Below, piece after piece: positions 1 through 9,981 of a stretch of 64,000 nucleotides of DNA; the first letter of the stretch is position 1; each line of letters begins with the position of its first letter. Source of the stretch: Bryobacterales bacterium. GTDB taxonomy: Bacteria; Acidobacteriota; Terriglobia; Bryobacterales; Bryobacteraceae. The position numbers and the translations under genes were made by a program. Location of the stretch: the NCBI GenBank assembly GCA_020846745.1, contig JADLDI010000059.1:1-64000 (forward strand), written 5' to 3'. The notes under the pieces were generated by a model. The model had not been told where the DNA came from. It saw only the letters and a program-made list of their open reading frames with translations, and made no database searches.

Positions 1-390
1 CCCGTCGCCCAGGTCGGCCATCTACGGAATCTAGCCTAGGGGAGTGCCAAAAAGGCCTCGCCAATGTTCAATCGCCTTCCTGGAGCCATGCTGACTATGC
101 GGCATTCGCACGAATGAACTAAGGGCCTTAACTGCGACCGATGTCCTCTTGCACCATACCGCTTCTCACCACCCCGAGTCACACCCTATTCAATCCGGTC
201 CCCACCGGAGGCAGGGCTGACTTCTGGCTCAGCAATACGGCTCCTACTACCATCAAATTCACCGCTGATAGTTCAACGCTGACGGCTTTGGTCATTCTTA
301 GTACTGACTCCTGTCTCCTGGTTCTGTGTCCTTACTCTTGATCTGACAATGCGAATCCTCTCCCACTCTTAACACTCTTGTCCGGTATTC
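1..390. other. Upstream stretch without a recognised gene
   Basis: No protein or RNA family is recognised here. One forward frame stays open from the window edge to a stop near 122, so the tail of a gene starting before the window is possible, but the 40 or so residues are not recognisable. A 66-codon open frame at 141-341 has a composition that does not look like protein. The rest is presumably the leader of the methyltransferase that starts at 391. Confidence 0.4.
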
Positions 391-1362
391 ATGTCCTACT
401 CGCACGATCCTCTCCTCCGTCACTCGCGCATTGATACAACCTCCGTCGCTTCCGTTCGATCCGGCCCGCTAGCTCGACTGGTGAGAGTTGGCGCGCGAAT
501 ACTTGCCGGAGATACGCAGACATTGAAGTCACTTGCTCATCGGATTCAATGGGATGCCCTCTCGCGAACGGATCGAGAAGTCTCTTTCAAACGCAGTGGA
601 TTCGTCTGGACCGGTTCCACAAAGTGCTCGATCACCAAGAACCTTTTCCTTTCAGGACACCACCAGGACGGGCTAATTCCAAAGGTCATGCGATGGCTAA
701 GTCCTCCAGGTGACACGATACCTGTGTTCGTCAATGTGGGAGCGAATATGGGCGACATCGCGATCCCCATGACTAGGTATGCCACTCGCGTGCTCGCCAT
801 AGAGCCGAACCCTCGGACTTTCACTCGGCTTCGTAAGAACGTCGAATCGAACCAACTCGAGCATAGAATAAGTTGCGCTCAGGTCGGAATCGCGGAAGAA
901 GGTTCTCTGCGATCCTTCGTGATGACAACTGATCCCGGCAACTCAGAAGTATTCGACGCGGGGGGGAGTTGTGGATTCGATGGTCTGGATACCGGCCTCG
1001 AGCTCACAAGCATTGAAACCGTCAGGTTGGACGATCTAGTCGCCCAACTCCAAATCCCCCTGTCACACATCCGTTTGGTCTGCTCGGACACACAGGGTTT
1101 TGAATCTCAGGTGATCGCATCAGGTGGTTCTCTATGGCGAAAGGGAGCCTGCCTCTGGGTTGAAGTCTGGCCGCGGGGGCTTCGGTGTCACGGTGGTGTC
1201 GAGCGGTTTGTGAGCCTCTGTAATCAGCACTTCACGTACTTTCTTCCGCTGGACAGTAATACTGAAGGCCTTATCCCGGTCCAAGCAATTGACGACTTAG
1301 TAAAAGGCCTCACAGAATACGCATTCACTGACATTCTCTTGGTCCACAGTAAACCAAGATAG
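391..1362 (+). CDS. FkbM-family SAM methyltransferase
   Basis: A 323-residue protein with the FkbM methyltransferase pattern. The glycine-rich SAM site reads FVNVGANMGDIAIP at about residues 111-124, and an acidic residue follows in VLAIEPNPRTF at about 132-142. The C-terminal half carries the usual SDTQGFE-type motif after a VRLDDL segment. FkbM enzymes O-methylate hydroxyls of polysaccharides or secondary metabolites. Here, as the first gene of a + strand polysaccharide run, a sugar O-methylation role is inferred. The ATG at 391 is the first start of the frame, and no strong ribosome site is visible. The substrate is unknown. Confidence 0.85.
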   Translation: MSYSHDPLLRHSRIDTTSVASVRSGPLARLVRVGARILAGDTQTLKSLAHRIQWDALSRTDREVSFKRSGFVWTGSTKCSITKNLFLSGHHQDGLIPKVMRWLSPPGDTIPVFVNVGANMGDIAIPMTRYATRVLAIEPNPRTFTRLRKNVESNQLEHRISCAQVGIAEEGSLRSFVMTTDPGNSEVFDAGGSCGFDGLDTGLELTSIETVRLDDLVAQLQIPLSHIRLVCSDTQGFESQVIASGGSLWRKGACLWVEVWPRGLRCHGGVERFVSLCNQHFTYFLPLDSNTEGLIPVQAIDDLVKGLTEYAFTDILLVHSKPR

Positions 1363-1497
1363 GTCGCTCCTCAGCGGTCCCGAGGCGCTTGCCCAAGGCT
1401 CCACTTGGCTCCAACCTCCCCGCCGCAGGCCATGTGCCCGGGCGATTCAATAGTCGAGAGTAAGTCTCAAGTCACAATTGCGGTTCAGGTCAGAGCG

Positions 1498-2916
1498 ATG
1501 GTGACCCTCACTCCCACTCCATCAATCCGCATGCTACTGGCCCTCGGGGTTGCCGCAAGGACACGACTTTTGAGAGTCTTCCCCGCAGATTCAGTACGCG
1601 GCCGTTTGGCTTCTGGCACCTTCTGGTCTTTGCTTGCCGCACTTACGACGCAGTTGTCCGCTATCGGCAGTTCAGTGGTAGCTGGACGCGTTCTGGGACA
1701 AGCTGGGTTCGGTCAGCTCGGCATAATCAACAGTACGATTGGAATGTTGGGAGCGTTTACGGGGTTCGCTCTCGGAATGACCGCCACGAAGTACGTAGCT
1801 GAATTCCGAGTAAAGGACCCGGTCGGGGCGGGGCATATTATCGCTCTTTCATCGATTGTTGCACTCCTAGCCAGTGGGTTCATCTCGCTCCTGCTCATCC
1901 TCTTTGCTCCCGTACTTGCTTCCCATATTCTGGCGGCTCCTCATCTCGTTCCCGAACTGCGCGTTGCCGCACTGCTCCTACTCTTCAACGCCGTCAATGG
2001 GGTGCAAATAGGAATCCTCTCCGGCTTGGAAGCCTTCCAGGGCATCGCCCGGGCCAACATTCTCCGTAGCCTTTTGTCTCTCCCCGTGGTCGTGGGCGGG
2101 TTGCTGCTCGGCCGCTTGCTAGGCGTGGTGTGGGGACTCGTGCTCGCCGCAGCGATCGGCTGCTTGATAACCCAGTACATTGTCAGCGATGAATGCCGTC
2201 GTGCAGCGATACCAATCCGCTATGCAGCAGCAAACTCTCAGCTTCGTGTCCTCTGGCATTTTTCGCTACCAGCCTTCCTGAGCGGCACCTTCGTTGGGCC
2301 TGTCACTTGGGTTGCCCACGCGATGCTAGTAAATCGCCCTAACGGCTACGCAGAAATGGGCGTCTTTAATGCCGCTAACCAATGGCGCACTGCTGTCCTG
2401 TTTCTTCCAGGTCTCGTCGGTCAAGTATCCGTACCGCTGCTCTCCGCAATGCAGGCAAAAGGTGAAACGCATCGAGGTCGTAAGATACTCGCCGGCTCGA
2501 CATTGACTAGTGCTTGCTGCGCCATCCCGTTGGTCCTGATCCTGCTCCCTTGTGGTAGCTGGATAATGTCATTCTATGGAGAGGGCTTCTCTAAATCGAC
2601 CGCCGTCTTTCAAGTCTCGCTCCTTTCTGCTGCCCTGCTTGCAATCCAAACTCCGATCGGGAACGTTATCACTGCGTACGGAAGAATGTGGCTGGGCCTC
2701 CTCATGAATATGGGCTGGGCCGCCTGTTTCCTCGTCACCGCGCACATACTCCTTGCGCTCGGCTGGGGAGCCAACGCCCTCGCCTCAGCATACCTGACAG
2801 CGTATGCTCTGCATGCTATGTGGACGTTCTGGTTCGCTGCGTCTCTTCTCAGACAGGGGGACAATAACTCTGGGTCCTCCACCGCACCCTCCGACATCGA
2901 TGAGCAACCCTTTTGA
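1498..2916 (+). CDS. Wzx-like polysaccharide flippase (MATE/MVF superfamily)
   Basis: A polytopic membrane protein of about 472 residues with roughly twelve hydrophobic segments. It has the opening typical of oligosaccharide flippases: a basic stretch, then FWSLLAALTTQLSAIGSS and VVAGRVLGQAGFGQLG. Such proteins flip undecaprenyl-linked oligosaccharide units across the inner membrane for Wzy-type polymerisation. The frame is open back to a TTG at 1405, but the extra 31 residues are polar and unlike the family, so the ATG at 1498 is preferred; 1531 is also possible. The stop overlaps the next start (2900). With the polymerase at 7340 and the glycosyltransferases nearby it makes a Wzx/Wzy pathway likely. 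Confidence 0.85.
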   Translation: MVTLTPTPSIRMLLALGVAARTRLLRVFPADSVRGRLASGTFWSLLAALTTQLSAIGSSVVAGRVLGQAGFGQLGIINSTIGMLGAFTGFALGMTATKYVAEFRVKDPVGAGHIIALSSIVALLASGFISLLLILFAPVLASHILAAPHLVPELRVAALLLLFNAVNGVQIGILSGLEAFQGIARANILRSLLSLPVVVGGLLLGRLLGVVWGLVLAAAIGCLITQYIVSDECRRAAIPIRYAAANSQLRVLWHFSLPAFLSGTFVGPVTWVAHAMLVNRPNGYAEMGVFNAANQWRTAVLFLPGLVGQVSVPLLSAMQAKGETHRGRKILAGSTLTSACCAIPLVLILLPCGSWIMSFYGEGFSKSTAVFQVSLLSAALLAIQTPIGNVITAYGRMWLGLLMNMGWAACFLVTAHILLALGWGANALASAYLTAYALHAMWTFWFAASLLRQGDNNSGSSTAPSDIDEQPF

Positions 2917-3808
2917 ACGCTCCGGCCTCGCGTCAATCGACGACCTATCGACTGCCACGTGGAAATCTCTATTCAGTCATCTCGAATCTATCCAGAAAGA
3001 GTTCCTCGCGGTTCAGCCTCACACTCCAGGTTATCCGTGGCCTCGAGACCCGTTACACAACTTCATAAGGGTATGGGAATATCCTTTTGTCTACAATCAC
3101 CTAAAAGCTCAATTTGCCAAGGCAGTTGCCGGTATTCCGCCGAAGGTAGTTGATCTTGGCTCCGGTGCCACGTTTTTTCCGTTCGCGGTTGCCCGCCTCG
3201 GCTGGGACGTAATCACCGTCGATGCGGATCGCCGGGCCACTTCTTCGATGGACCGCGCCATTGTCGAATTGTCGACAGCACCCGGCTCTGTTCGTACTCT
3301 GGAGTCTGATGCTCGCGCAATCGATCTTGAAAGCGAATCCGTTGACTGCGTCTACTGCATCAGCGTCCTGGAACATATACCGGATTTCGAAAGCGTCGTC
3401 GCTGAAGCTCACAGGATTCTGCGACCATCGGGCCTGTTCCTACTCACCTTTGACATAGACCTCAACGGCAATTTCGAACTCGGTCCAGATGCATTCTCAC
3501 GGCTTCGAGGGGTTCTAGATTACAGATTCTCTCCAGTTTACCCCGAGCGAGTCACGCATCCACTGCGGATCCTAACCTCAGAAAACAGTCTGTATCCAGC
3601 CTATCAGCGCATGTCTCTATCCCGAAGGCTAACGCGATCGCTCAAACGGCGAATCCGTGTCCTGTGCAACTCCCTTGGACTCGCTGAGCCTCCCTCGGGT
3701 AGACTCCTGTTATCTACGTTCGGCGGTTCCCTTCAAAAGCGAGCCCTTCTCACGCAGACTGCATCGTCATCTCAACAAGAACCTACTCGCGTCGATTCTC
3801 AATTGTGA
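2900..3808 (+). CDS. Class I SAM-dependent methyltransferase
   Basis: A protein of about 302 residues. The SAM-binding motif is VVDLGSGATFFPFAVA, followed by the acidic VITVDAD strand end, then DCVYCISVLEHIPD and the LRPSGLFLLTFD segment, all standard for Methyltransf_11-type enzymes. The ATG at 2900 overlaps the last 17 bases of the flippase gene and begins MSNPFERSG. The frame is open to 2804, but that extension lies inside the flippase. It probably modifies a sugar or a lipid-linked intermediate. The substrate cannot be told from sequence. The last 50 residues are basic and serine-rich. Confidence 0.8.
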   Translation: MSNPFERSGLASIDDLSTATWKSLFSHLESIQKEFLAVQPHTPGYPWPRDPLHNFIRVWEYPFVYNHLKAQFAKAVAGIPPKVVDLGSGATFFPFAVARLGWDVITVDADRRATSSMDRAIVELSTAPGSVRTLESDARAIDLESESVDCVYCISVLEHIPDFESVVAEAHRILRPSGLFLLTFDIDLNGNFELGPDAFSRLRGVLDYRFSPVYPERVTHPLRILTSENSLYPAYQRMSLSRRLTRSLKRRIRVLCNSLGLAEPPSGRLLLSTFGGSLQKRALLTQTASSSQQEPTRVDSQL

Positions 3809-4043
3809 GCTGTTCGTTTGTCATCATCTCGATCCAAGTGGGCGTACGAACTCCAGTCGCTATCATTCCATTACATGCCTCCCGGATCAAATCCTTTGAT
3901 AGGGATTATTTGGGATCCAAATCTGAGCCGATCATACCCTGCCAAGCACGTCCGCCCACCCACGGAACCATCGGGGCGGCGTTGCATGTTACACGCCTCA
4001 CCTCAGGGGCGTTAAGGGCGGCGATTGACCTAAGGGCCAAGCA
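3809..4043. other. Intergenic region, nothing recognised
   Basis: This is 235 bases between a methyltransferase and a glycosyltransferase. Short open frames are present in all forward frames, but none has a convincing ribosome site or composition. No hairpin with a T-run is evident. It may carry a promoter for the gene at 4044, but no clear -35/-10 pair was found. Confidence 0.4.
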
Positions 4044-5102
4044 ATGAAAGAACCAAGCCCGTCAGTGTCACTCTTGACCCAGTGGTACATTCCAACTCAA
4101 CGCCCTCACCACATGGTAGAGGTCGCAGCGGCCTGCGATGTGAGAACACATATTCACTCAATCCGACCCGCATCATGGGTTCTAACACGCCAAATGACGC
4201 GGAAAGATGTTTTCCTTCACGCGAACACCGCGCTTCCACGTCGGTTCGAACGCCTCCCAGGAGTGAGACGCTACAATTGCTCAGTCGAGCGCCTAACTAC
4301 ACGTCAATTTCTCGCGGACTGCTCATTCATCAAAATCGTGCAAGTCTTGCCCCGATTCTTTCGGCGTCCGCCAGAAGGATACCTTATTTACGACTGCGTT
4401 GACGACCATGCTGCCTTCCCAGGAGCCGCACGCGAAGAGATCCTTGAGCAAGAACGCAACATCTGCCTTTCCGCTGACGAGATCTGGGCCAGTAGTAAGG
4501 CCCTTGTGGGTCGCCTCGGCTCATATACTTTGAAACCGGTGCTTTACGTTCCAAACGGCGTGAACCCTGCGCTATTTAGGATGCGTGCTTCATTCACGGG
4601 TAAACCAATTCTTGGCTATGTAGGAGCCATTGCGCCGTGGTTCGATGCACGCCTCACAAGGACTGTCGCGGATACACTCCCAAACTGGCAGATTCATCTG
4701 TATGGGCCAACGAGCTTGACTGTCGAGCAGCAGCGCCTTCTAAAGAGGCCGAATATCCACTTCCACGGTGAGATCCCGTACTACCGTGTGCCGGACACTA
4801 TCGCAACCTTCGACGTTGGGATGATTCCATTCTGCATCAATCCGTTGACCATGGCTACAAATCCGATAAAGGTATATGAATACCTCGCCGCGGGTGTTCC
4901 TGTCGTCGCAACGCCTCTCCCCGAATTGAGTTCATACGTAAGCCCGGGGGTGCTTGAGCTCGCAAAAGAGCCACGCGCTTTCGCTGATGCATGTATCAAG
5001 CTTCGCGATGAGAATGACCCGCAAAGTTGTCGTGCCCTCGCCGAAGCCAATAGCTGGGCTGCCCGATTTGAACCGCTATTTACTCGATTGTTATCAATCT
5101 AA
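4044..5102 (+). CDS. Glycosyltransferase, GT4-like (GT-B fold)
   Basis: A 352-residue protein. The C-terminal half shows the donor-binding pattern of family 4 enzymes: PVLYVPNGVNPALF, then PILGYVGAIAPWFD, then NPIKVYEYLAAGVPVVATPL near the end. The segment DCVDDHAAFPGAA in the N-terminal half recalls TuaH-like glycosyltransferases of wall-polymer clusters. It probably adds one sugar to a lipid-linked oligosaccharide on the cytoplasmic face of the inner membrane. The ATG at 4044 follows a 235-base gap, so this gene may begin its own transcript. Donor and acceptor are unknown. Confidence 0.83.
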   Translation: MKEPSPSVSLLTQWYIPTQRPHHMVEVAAACDVRTHIHSIRPASWVLTRQMTRKDVFLHANTALPRRFERLPGVRRYNCSVERLTTRQFLADCSFIKIVQVLPRFFRRPPEGYLIYDCVDDHAAFPGAAREEILEQERNICLSADEIWASSKALVGRLGSYTLKPVLYVPNGVNPALFRMRASFTGKPILGYVGAIAPWFDARLTRTVADTLPNWQIHLYGPTSLTVEQQRLLKRPNIHFHGEIPYYRVPDTIATFDVGMIPFCINPLTMATNPIKVYEYLAAGVPVVATPLPELSSYVSPGVLELAKEPRAFADACIKLRDENDPQSCRALAEANSWAARFEPLFTRLLSI

Positions 5103-5163
5103 ACATGCCAAGACGATTCACAATCCTCCACCTTCACTGCGTCTCATTCGCTCCTGAAGGTCT

Positions 5164-5934
5164 GTGGAAAATATCCCAACTCACGGCTGCATGTGTTTTA
5201 TGACACATAATGTTTTTGAAACCGAGGCGGACTCATTCACCAGCACATGTGACAAGGCCAGCAGATTGGGGATCAACAAACGCCCTGAACTGTTTACGGA
5301 TCTCACAAAGAGGTATCTCGCGCACGGCTCGCGAGTCCTCGACTACGGTTGCGGTCCAGGACGCATCGCGCATCGACTGGCCAGCGAAGGTTTCCGCGTA
5401 ACAGGGGTAGATCCCTCGCCTGCAATGATTGCCCATGCAATCGCACAACGGCGCGACGGCTTGGACCTGACTTTTCTGGTATTGGAGACTACGGGTTCCT
5501 CACGGGACAAGTTAGTAGCAACTCAGCGCAACAGCCACTTGACGACGGACGAATTGATTGTGCAAATGAAATGTCAGGCATTCGATGGAATCGTGTGCTC
5601 AAGCGTTATAGAGTACGCTCGAGATACTGGCGCCTTTCTGCTCACCATTCGGTCGCTTCTGCGCCCGAATGGAGTACTGATAATTAGTTTCGCCAACAAA
5701 TTCAGCGTCTGGCGCGCATATGTGCACATCACTGGTAAAGGCACATTCACCTCAATGCAGCCGCAGACGTGGTCCAGGCGGCAGTTCCGCAGACACCTCG
5801 TTCAATCCGGCTTCACAATAATCGACGAACCACTATACTTCGAGTCCGCTTGTGACAAATATCGTCCAACTCGTTGGATGTCGCGCCTGTCGAGCGTTGG
5901 TCTCCTTGGAGTATATGTCGCACGGAGAGATTGA
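5164..5934 (+). CDS. Class I SAM-dependent methyltransferase
   Basis: Up to 256 residues. Motif I is VLDYGCGPGRIAHRLA, followed by RVTGVDPSPAMI, and FDGIVCSSVIEYARD marks the post-I region. It resembles the methyltransferase at 13804 (VLDYGCGPG against LLDYGCGTG, FDGIVCSSVIEY against FDGVVLSSVLEY), so the two are probably paralogues. The frame opens with GTG at 5164; ATG codons at 5191 and 5200 are equally plausible starts. The stop codon is one base before the next start (5936), which suggests co-translation. It presumably methylates a sugar or sugar-nucleotide of this cluster. Confidence 0.82.
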   Translation: MENIPTHGCMCFMTHNVFETEADSFTSTCDKASRLGINKRPELFTDLTKRYLAHGSRVLDYGCGPGRIAHRLASEGFRVTGVDPSPAMIAHAIAQRRDGLDLTFLVLETTGSSRDKLVATQRNSHLTTDELIVQMKCQAFDGIVCSSVIEYARDTGAFLLTIRSLLRPNGVLIISFANKFSVWRAYVHITGKGTFTSMQPQTWSRRQFRRHLVQSGFTIIDEPLYFESACDKYRPTRWMSRLSSVGLLGVYVARRD

Positions 5935-5935
5935 A

Positions 5936-7255
5936 ATGGTTCAGAACCTAAAATCGTCTCGATCCGGCTGCCACGATCAGGACAAAAAGACCGTGGTTGT
6001 GTCCATATCTCCTCATGCGCTAATCAGCATGGAGAACGTGTCGGGAGTAGGAATGCCATCCGTATTGGCAATCCATCGGGAGCTTGCGCGGCGTGGATAC
6101 ATTGTTAAGTACTTTCAGGTTGGTCAGGGTACTACGCTCGTTGCACCATGTCATGGTGTTGAAACTATCGGGATTGAGGTTCCAGGACTGCCGCAGTCGG
6201 GGCTGCTCTGGAGAAGCGTTGGTAAAGCTTTAAATCTTATTACGTATGCGTTATTAGGGTTCTTTCGTACATACAGAATACTCAAGCGTCATCTTGATGG
6301 CGTTGATCGCGCAATAATATACGGCCACACCGCGTATGGAGCCGTGCTGGCGAGCCTTTTAGCCCGCGCCGTGCGTCGGCCGAACATAACCCGTCTGTAT
6401 GGAACTCTTGCCCCCTACCACCTCGGAATGAGCCCTCACTATCCGAAGAGTCATCTGGAGAAACTGATAGGATTATGTTATGCCTGGGAGGATCTCGCGG
6501 CTATCGTTGCTCCCGCTTCGCGTTACATCATCACTAACGACGGTACATTGGGCGAGCGCCTATTTCGCGCAGTGAGACCCACGGCACAAACTCTGGTGTT
6601 TCCCCGCAACGGAATTGATATCGACTGGCACGCATGGCTATCTACGGAACGAACCGCGACAGTCTGGAAGACGACTTTTGCTATGGATGCCCCGACGATT
6701 GTGACAGCTGGGCGCTTGATGAAGTGGAAGCGGTTTGACCGTGTGGTCGATGTTGCTTCGCAACTCAGGAATCGAGGTGTTCACGTCAACGTAGCAATCT
6801 TAGGAAGCGGCCCGGAGGACTCCGATTTGGTCCGGAGGATCGATGACGCCCGGCTGGCCGACAGAGTGAAGATTATCAGACATACTCCACATTCGGAAAT
6901 GCCTCGTTTCCTGTATGCTGCTGACGTAATCCTGCTCTTGCAGGACTATACGAATCTTTCAAACACGCTCCTTGAAGCTCTGAGTTTGGAACGACCGGTA
7001 GTGGCTCTGGATGTTGGCGGGACGGGTACGGTGATCAGGCATAAGTGGAACGGATACCTTGTGAGCTTAGATAATTGTGTGCCAGCTGCTGCCGAAGCTT
7101 TAGCCCACATTTTAAGTAGCGAGGAAGAACAACGGAGTCTCTCTCGCGGTGCCAGAGAGTGGCGCGAGTTACATGGCTATTCATGGGAGAAACGCGCCGA
7201 GGTTGATATAAATGAGATTCGCCACATTCTCAAAAGCGAAAAGCCCCACAGGTGA
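5936..7255 (+). CDS. Family 4 glycosyltransferase
   Basis: A protein of about 439 residues with a GT-B layout. The N-terminal domain has GMPSVLAIHRELARRGY and the C-terminal domain has TIVTAGRLMKWKRFDRVVDV, VAILGSGPED, and the donor-site segment SNTLLEALSLERPVVALDVGG. The frame is open to 5852 inside the preceding gene. The ATG at 5936 is chosen because GGAGAG lies six bases upstream and the previous stop ends at 5934. It is predicted to be a retaining glycosyltransferase acting at the cytoplasmic membrane. The specific linkage is unknown. Confidence 0.88.
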   Translation: MVQNLKSSRSGCHDQDKKTVVVSISPHALISMENVSGVGMPSVLAIHRELARRGYIVKYFQVGQGTTLVAPCHGVETIGIEVPGLPQSGLLWRSVGKALNLITYALLGFFRTYRILKRHLDGVDRAIIYGHTAYGAVLASLLARAVRRPNITRLYGTLAPYHLGMSPHYPKSHLEKLIGLCYAWEDLAAIVAPASRYIITNDGTLGERLFRAVRPTAQTLVFPRNGIDIDWHAWLSTERTATVWKTTFAMDAPTIVTAGRLMKWKRFDRVVDVASQLRNRGVHVNVAILGSGPEDSDLVRRIDDARLADRVKIIRHTPHSEMPRFLYAADVILLLQDYTNLSNTLLEALSLERPVVALDVGGTGTVIRHKWNGYLVSLDNCVPAAAEALAHILSSEEEQRSLSRGAREWRELHGYSWEKRAEVDINEIRHILKSEKPHR

Positions 7256-7339
7256 ATGTGACGTTTCAGGGCTCGCCTCAGCGATCGCCCTGGAAGTCTG
7301 CGCAAAACTTGCGCTCGGGCCGTCGGGCAGCACAGAGTA

Positions 7340-8722
7340 ATGAACGAGATTACTATCGTTACGATCATGAGTGTCGCTACGGCGATTCAGGTGTATATGT
7401 CATACACGAGCCGATTGCGAGGCGTCGTGTGTTATCTGATCGTGGGATGGCTCAACTACTTTTCCGTTTGGGCGGGAACAACGTGGACCCTGGATCGGCT
7501 CTGTGGCTTGGTTCTAATCGCAATCCCGCTATTTAGGCGGAGTCGAGTCTTTCTACCAGCACGTACAAGGGACCGGGCAGTACTACTGTTTGGTTATGGA
7601 ATTATGGTCACCGTCTGCGGGATGTGCCTCTGGCCCGTCGAGCAGCTTGCGGGACAGAGAGCAGTATACAGCAGCCTCCGAGGGATCGTTCAGATCGTTA
7701 ACTGGGCGTTAATGTTCGGCGTAGCATACGAAATCTGCTATGCGGCCGCGGCCGCACGGGAGTTTCTCCAGGCGTGTCGCGTCGTAAATGCGGCGGCGAT
7801 TATTCTGTGCGCGTACGGAATCTATCAGGCCGCCGCTATACCGCGAGGTTGGCCCTCTACCGGAATAAGAAGACCGATCGCGGGCATCTCCGCATCTACG
7901 ACCGGTGAACAACAAGCCGCGTTCGTGGTCCAGGGACAGACGATATATCGCCCAGGCTCGCTTCTGGGCGAACCGAAGACGCTGGGCGGGGCGTGCATCA
8001 CTTGGATCGCATTTGCGTTAGGTCGCGCCTTCACGGGCCGCGTGACCGGTATTGGACTATGTTCGATCGGACTTTTTATTCTAACACTATTTCTGACCGC
8101 TTCTACGTCTGCCTGGGGAGCTGCCCTGGTTTCCATGTTGGTCTTTGTCTACGCAGTTCCACCACAGCGTCGAACTCAGGTGTTCATCTGGGGCGGCATA
8201 ATGTGGGGGCTTCTTATGACAAGCGGGAGCTTCGACATAGTGGGAGCCTATCGAGTGGCCGACTCTATCACAGTCTCCGATGTCATAGTCGAGCGAACTG
8301 TATCGCGCATCGAGGATTCGGGCGTGCTTGAAGATCTACCTGAACAATACGCCCTTTCGGTCCTCCGTAGCGACTACTGGAAGACTGTGTTCGGTGTTGG
8401 CCTCGGCGGTATGTCATTCTACATAGCGCAGGAGCTTCCCTTTGCGTCTGAGTACATTCTGTTTCCAAACAATGGCCTATTGGGATGGATATGCAATGTA
8501 GGGATTGTGGGGTTAGTCCTATTGTTGCTGACGGTAGCACCTGGTGTCAGCGTATTGCAGACGGGTTGTAGGGATACATATCGGCGCGGGCTGGCATTTG
8601 TGGGAACTGTCGTGCTCTTGCAGTGTCTGATTCATGGGGGGTACTTCATGTGGAGCATCGCATTGGGACTGTTATTTGCTGCGGCGATGCTTTCGGATAG
8701 CGATTGTGTGAACCTGAGCTGA
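7340..8722 (+). CDS. Wzy-like O-antigen polymerase / ligase-family membrane protein
   Basis: A 460-residue protein with about ten to twelve hydrophobic segments and one long periplasmic loop in the middle (about residues 300-350, rich in charged residues, containing the SVLRSDYWKTVFGVGLGGM segment). This layout matches the Wzy/WaaL superfamily, which polymerises or ligates lipid-linked glycans in the periplasm. Sequence similarity inside this superfamily is low, so polymerase is inferred from topology and from a flippase and glycosyltransferases nearby. A second member of the superfamily is encoded at 24982. The ATG at 7340 has only a weak upstream ribosome site. Confidence 0.72.
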   Translation: MNEITIVTIMSVATAIQVYMSYTSRLRGVVCYLIVGWLNYFSVWAGTTWTLDRLCGLVLIAIPLFRRSRVFLPARTRDRAVLLFGYGIMVTVCGMCLWPVEQLAGQRAVYSSLRGIVQIVNWALMFGVAYEICYAAAAAREFLQACRVVNAAAIILCAYGIYQAAAIPRGWPSTGIRRPIAGISASTTGEQQAAFVVQGQTIYRPGSLLGEPKTLGGACITWIAFALGRAFTGRVTGIGLCSIGLFILTLFLTASTSAWGAALVSMLVFVYAVPPQRRTQVFIWGGIMWGLLMTSGSFDIVGAYRVADSITVSDVIVERTVSRIEDSGVLEDLPEQYALSVLRSDYWKTVFGVGLGGMSFYIAQELPFASEYILFPNNGLLGWICNVGIVGLVLLLLTVAPGVSVLQTGCRDTYRRGLAFVGTVVLLQCLIHGGYFMWSIALGLLFAAAMLSDSDCVNLS

Positions 8723-8731
8723 ACGCTTCCC

Positions 8732-9856
8732 ATGTTTGAAGGCGTGTCATCTTATGTATTGTGGACTGAGATCCCAAACACTTACATTCGGGCATTTGTT
8801 CATGCCCTCAAAGCCTGCGGAAATTCCGTAACTCCGGTCTTCTTCCGCTGTTACCAGAAGGACCGGGCGGAGATGGGATGGGACCTTACTATACAGTCGG
8901 GCGAAGGCATCGTCGTATCTAGGCCTGACGAAGTACGAGCAATTATCAACGAACACTCAGCGGCACTTCACATCATTCCTGGTTTTAGGTCGTGTGTTCT
9001 CAGGAGTGTAATACGAAGCGCCATACATGGTAATGTTCGGTGGATGCACTGGAGTGAAGTGAGCCATCCTGGCTGGAAGCGTATTGTCGGAGCTCTCCCG
9101 AAAAAGGTATACGCAAATCTTATTAATCGTTACTCACTCGGTGCGTTTGGGGTCGGCCAGCGAGCAATGACTGAGTTTCAAGAATGGGGTGTAAAGAGGG
9201 AGCTAATTGGATATCTTCCTTACGTTGCACAGGCGCCTTCACTCGGTATTGGGACGCTGGCGACGCGGATTCGGGCGTTCCGGGGATCGTCGCGGACGTT
9301 CGCTTCAGTCGGGAGTTTGTGCCGCCGAAAGGGTAGCGACATTCTACTCGCTGCCGTGCGAGAAGTTGTTCGCCTTGGGTGCGACGTCAAAGTGGTACTG
9401 TCAGGTCCGAGCGTTGAACCCATTCTTGACTCCGAAACCGCCCGCTTTTTGCTACGGAAGGGGCGCTTACTTGCACTAGGGTCTGTTCCCTGTGCTGAGA
9501 TCGGAGAAGTGTACTCTTCATGTGACGTATTCGTGTTGCCAAGCCGGCGTGAAGGCTGGGGCGTCGTTGTGAATGAAGCCTGCGGTTCCGGTTTGCCGAT
9601 CATTGTGTCGAATTCGGTTGGCGCAGCAGATCATTTGGTAAGACATGGCCACAACGGTCGTGTGTTTGAAAGTGGCTCGTTGACGGCCCTTATTGAGTCA
9701 CTTCTCGACTATTGCGGCCCGATTCCTAAGAGTGAGCGGGAAGAATCTCTGCGCATGTTCGAGGCTGCTAGGCCCGAGGTCATTGCGTCTCAGTTTCATG
9801 CTGCTATTTGTGAAAGAAGCGAGCGGCATCATAGGGGCTCAGTTTGGCGAGCGTAA
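8732..9856 (+). CDS. Family 4 glycosyltransferase
   Basis: A 374-residue protein. The C-terminal GT-B domain is clear: FASVGSLCRRKGSDILLAAV, KVVLSGPSVEP, VFVLPSRREGWGVVVNEACG and SGLPIIVSNSVGAADHLV. These match the alpha-glycosyltransferase donor site (the E in the NEACG segment is the usual EX7E glutamate region). It starts nine bases after the polymerase stop, so the two genes are probably co-transcribed. It is predicted to transfer a hexose or pentose from a nucleotide sugar to the growing oligosaccharide; the sugar is unknown. Confidence 0.88.
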   Translation: MFEGVSSYVLWTEIPNTYIRAFVHALKACGNSVTPVFFRCYQKDRAEMGWDLTIQSGEGIVVSRPDEVRAIINEHSAALHIIPGFRSCVLRSVIRSAIHGNVRWMHWSEVSHPGWKRIVGALPKKVYANLINRYSLGAFGVGQRAMTEFQEWGVKRELIGYLPYVAQAPSLGIGTLATRIRAFRGSSRTFASVGSLCRRKGSDILLAAVREVVRLGCDVKVVLSGPSVEPILDSETARFLLRKGRLLALGSVPCAEIGEVYSSCDVFVLPSRREGWGVVVNEACGSGLPIIVSNSVGAADHLVRHGHNGRVFESGSLTALIESLLDYCGPIPKSEREESLRMFEAARPEVIASQFHAAICERSERHHRGSVWRA

Positions 9857-9981
9857 TCTGATTGCGTTACGAATGCTTCTGTTCGAAAAGGGTGTGAAAG
9901 GGCACGCTAGGATGATATCGTGTGTGGAATGTGTGGGATGTCTGGCTCTATGTCAGCTTGTGGTTACTGGAGGAATTAGCC

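Noticed and set aside
7252-7536. 94-codon frame between a glycosyltransferase and the polymerase
   Set aside because: It overlaps the first 65 codons of the polymerase in another frame and lacks any family or hydrophobic pattern.
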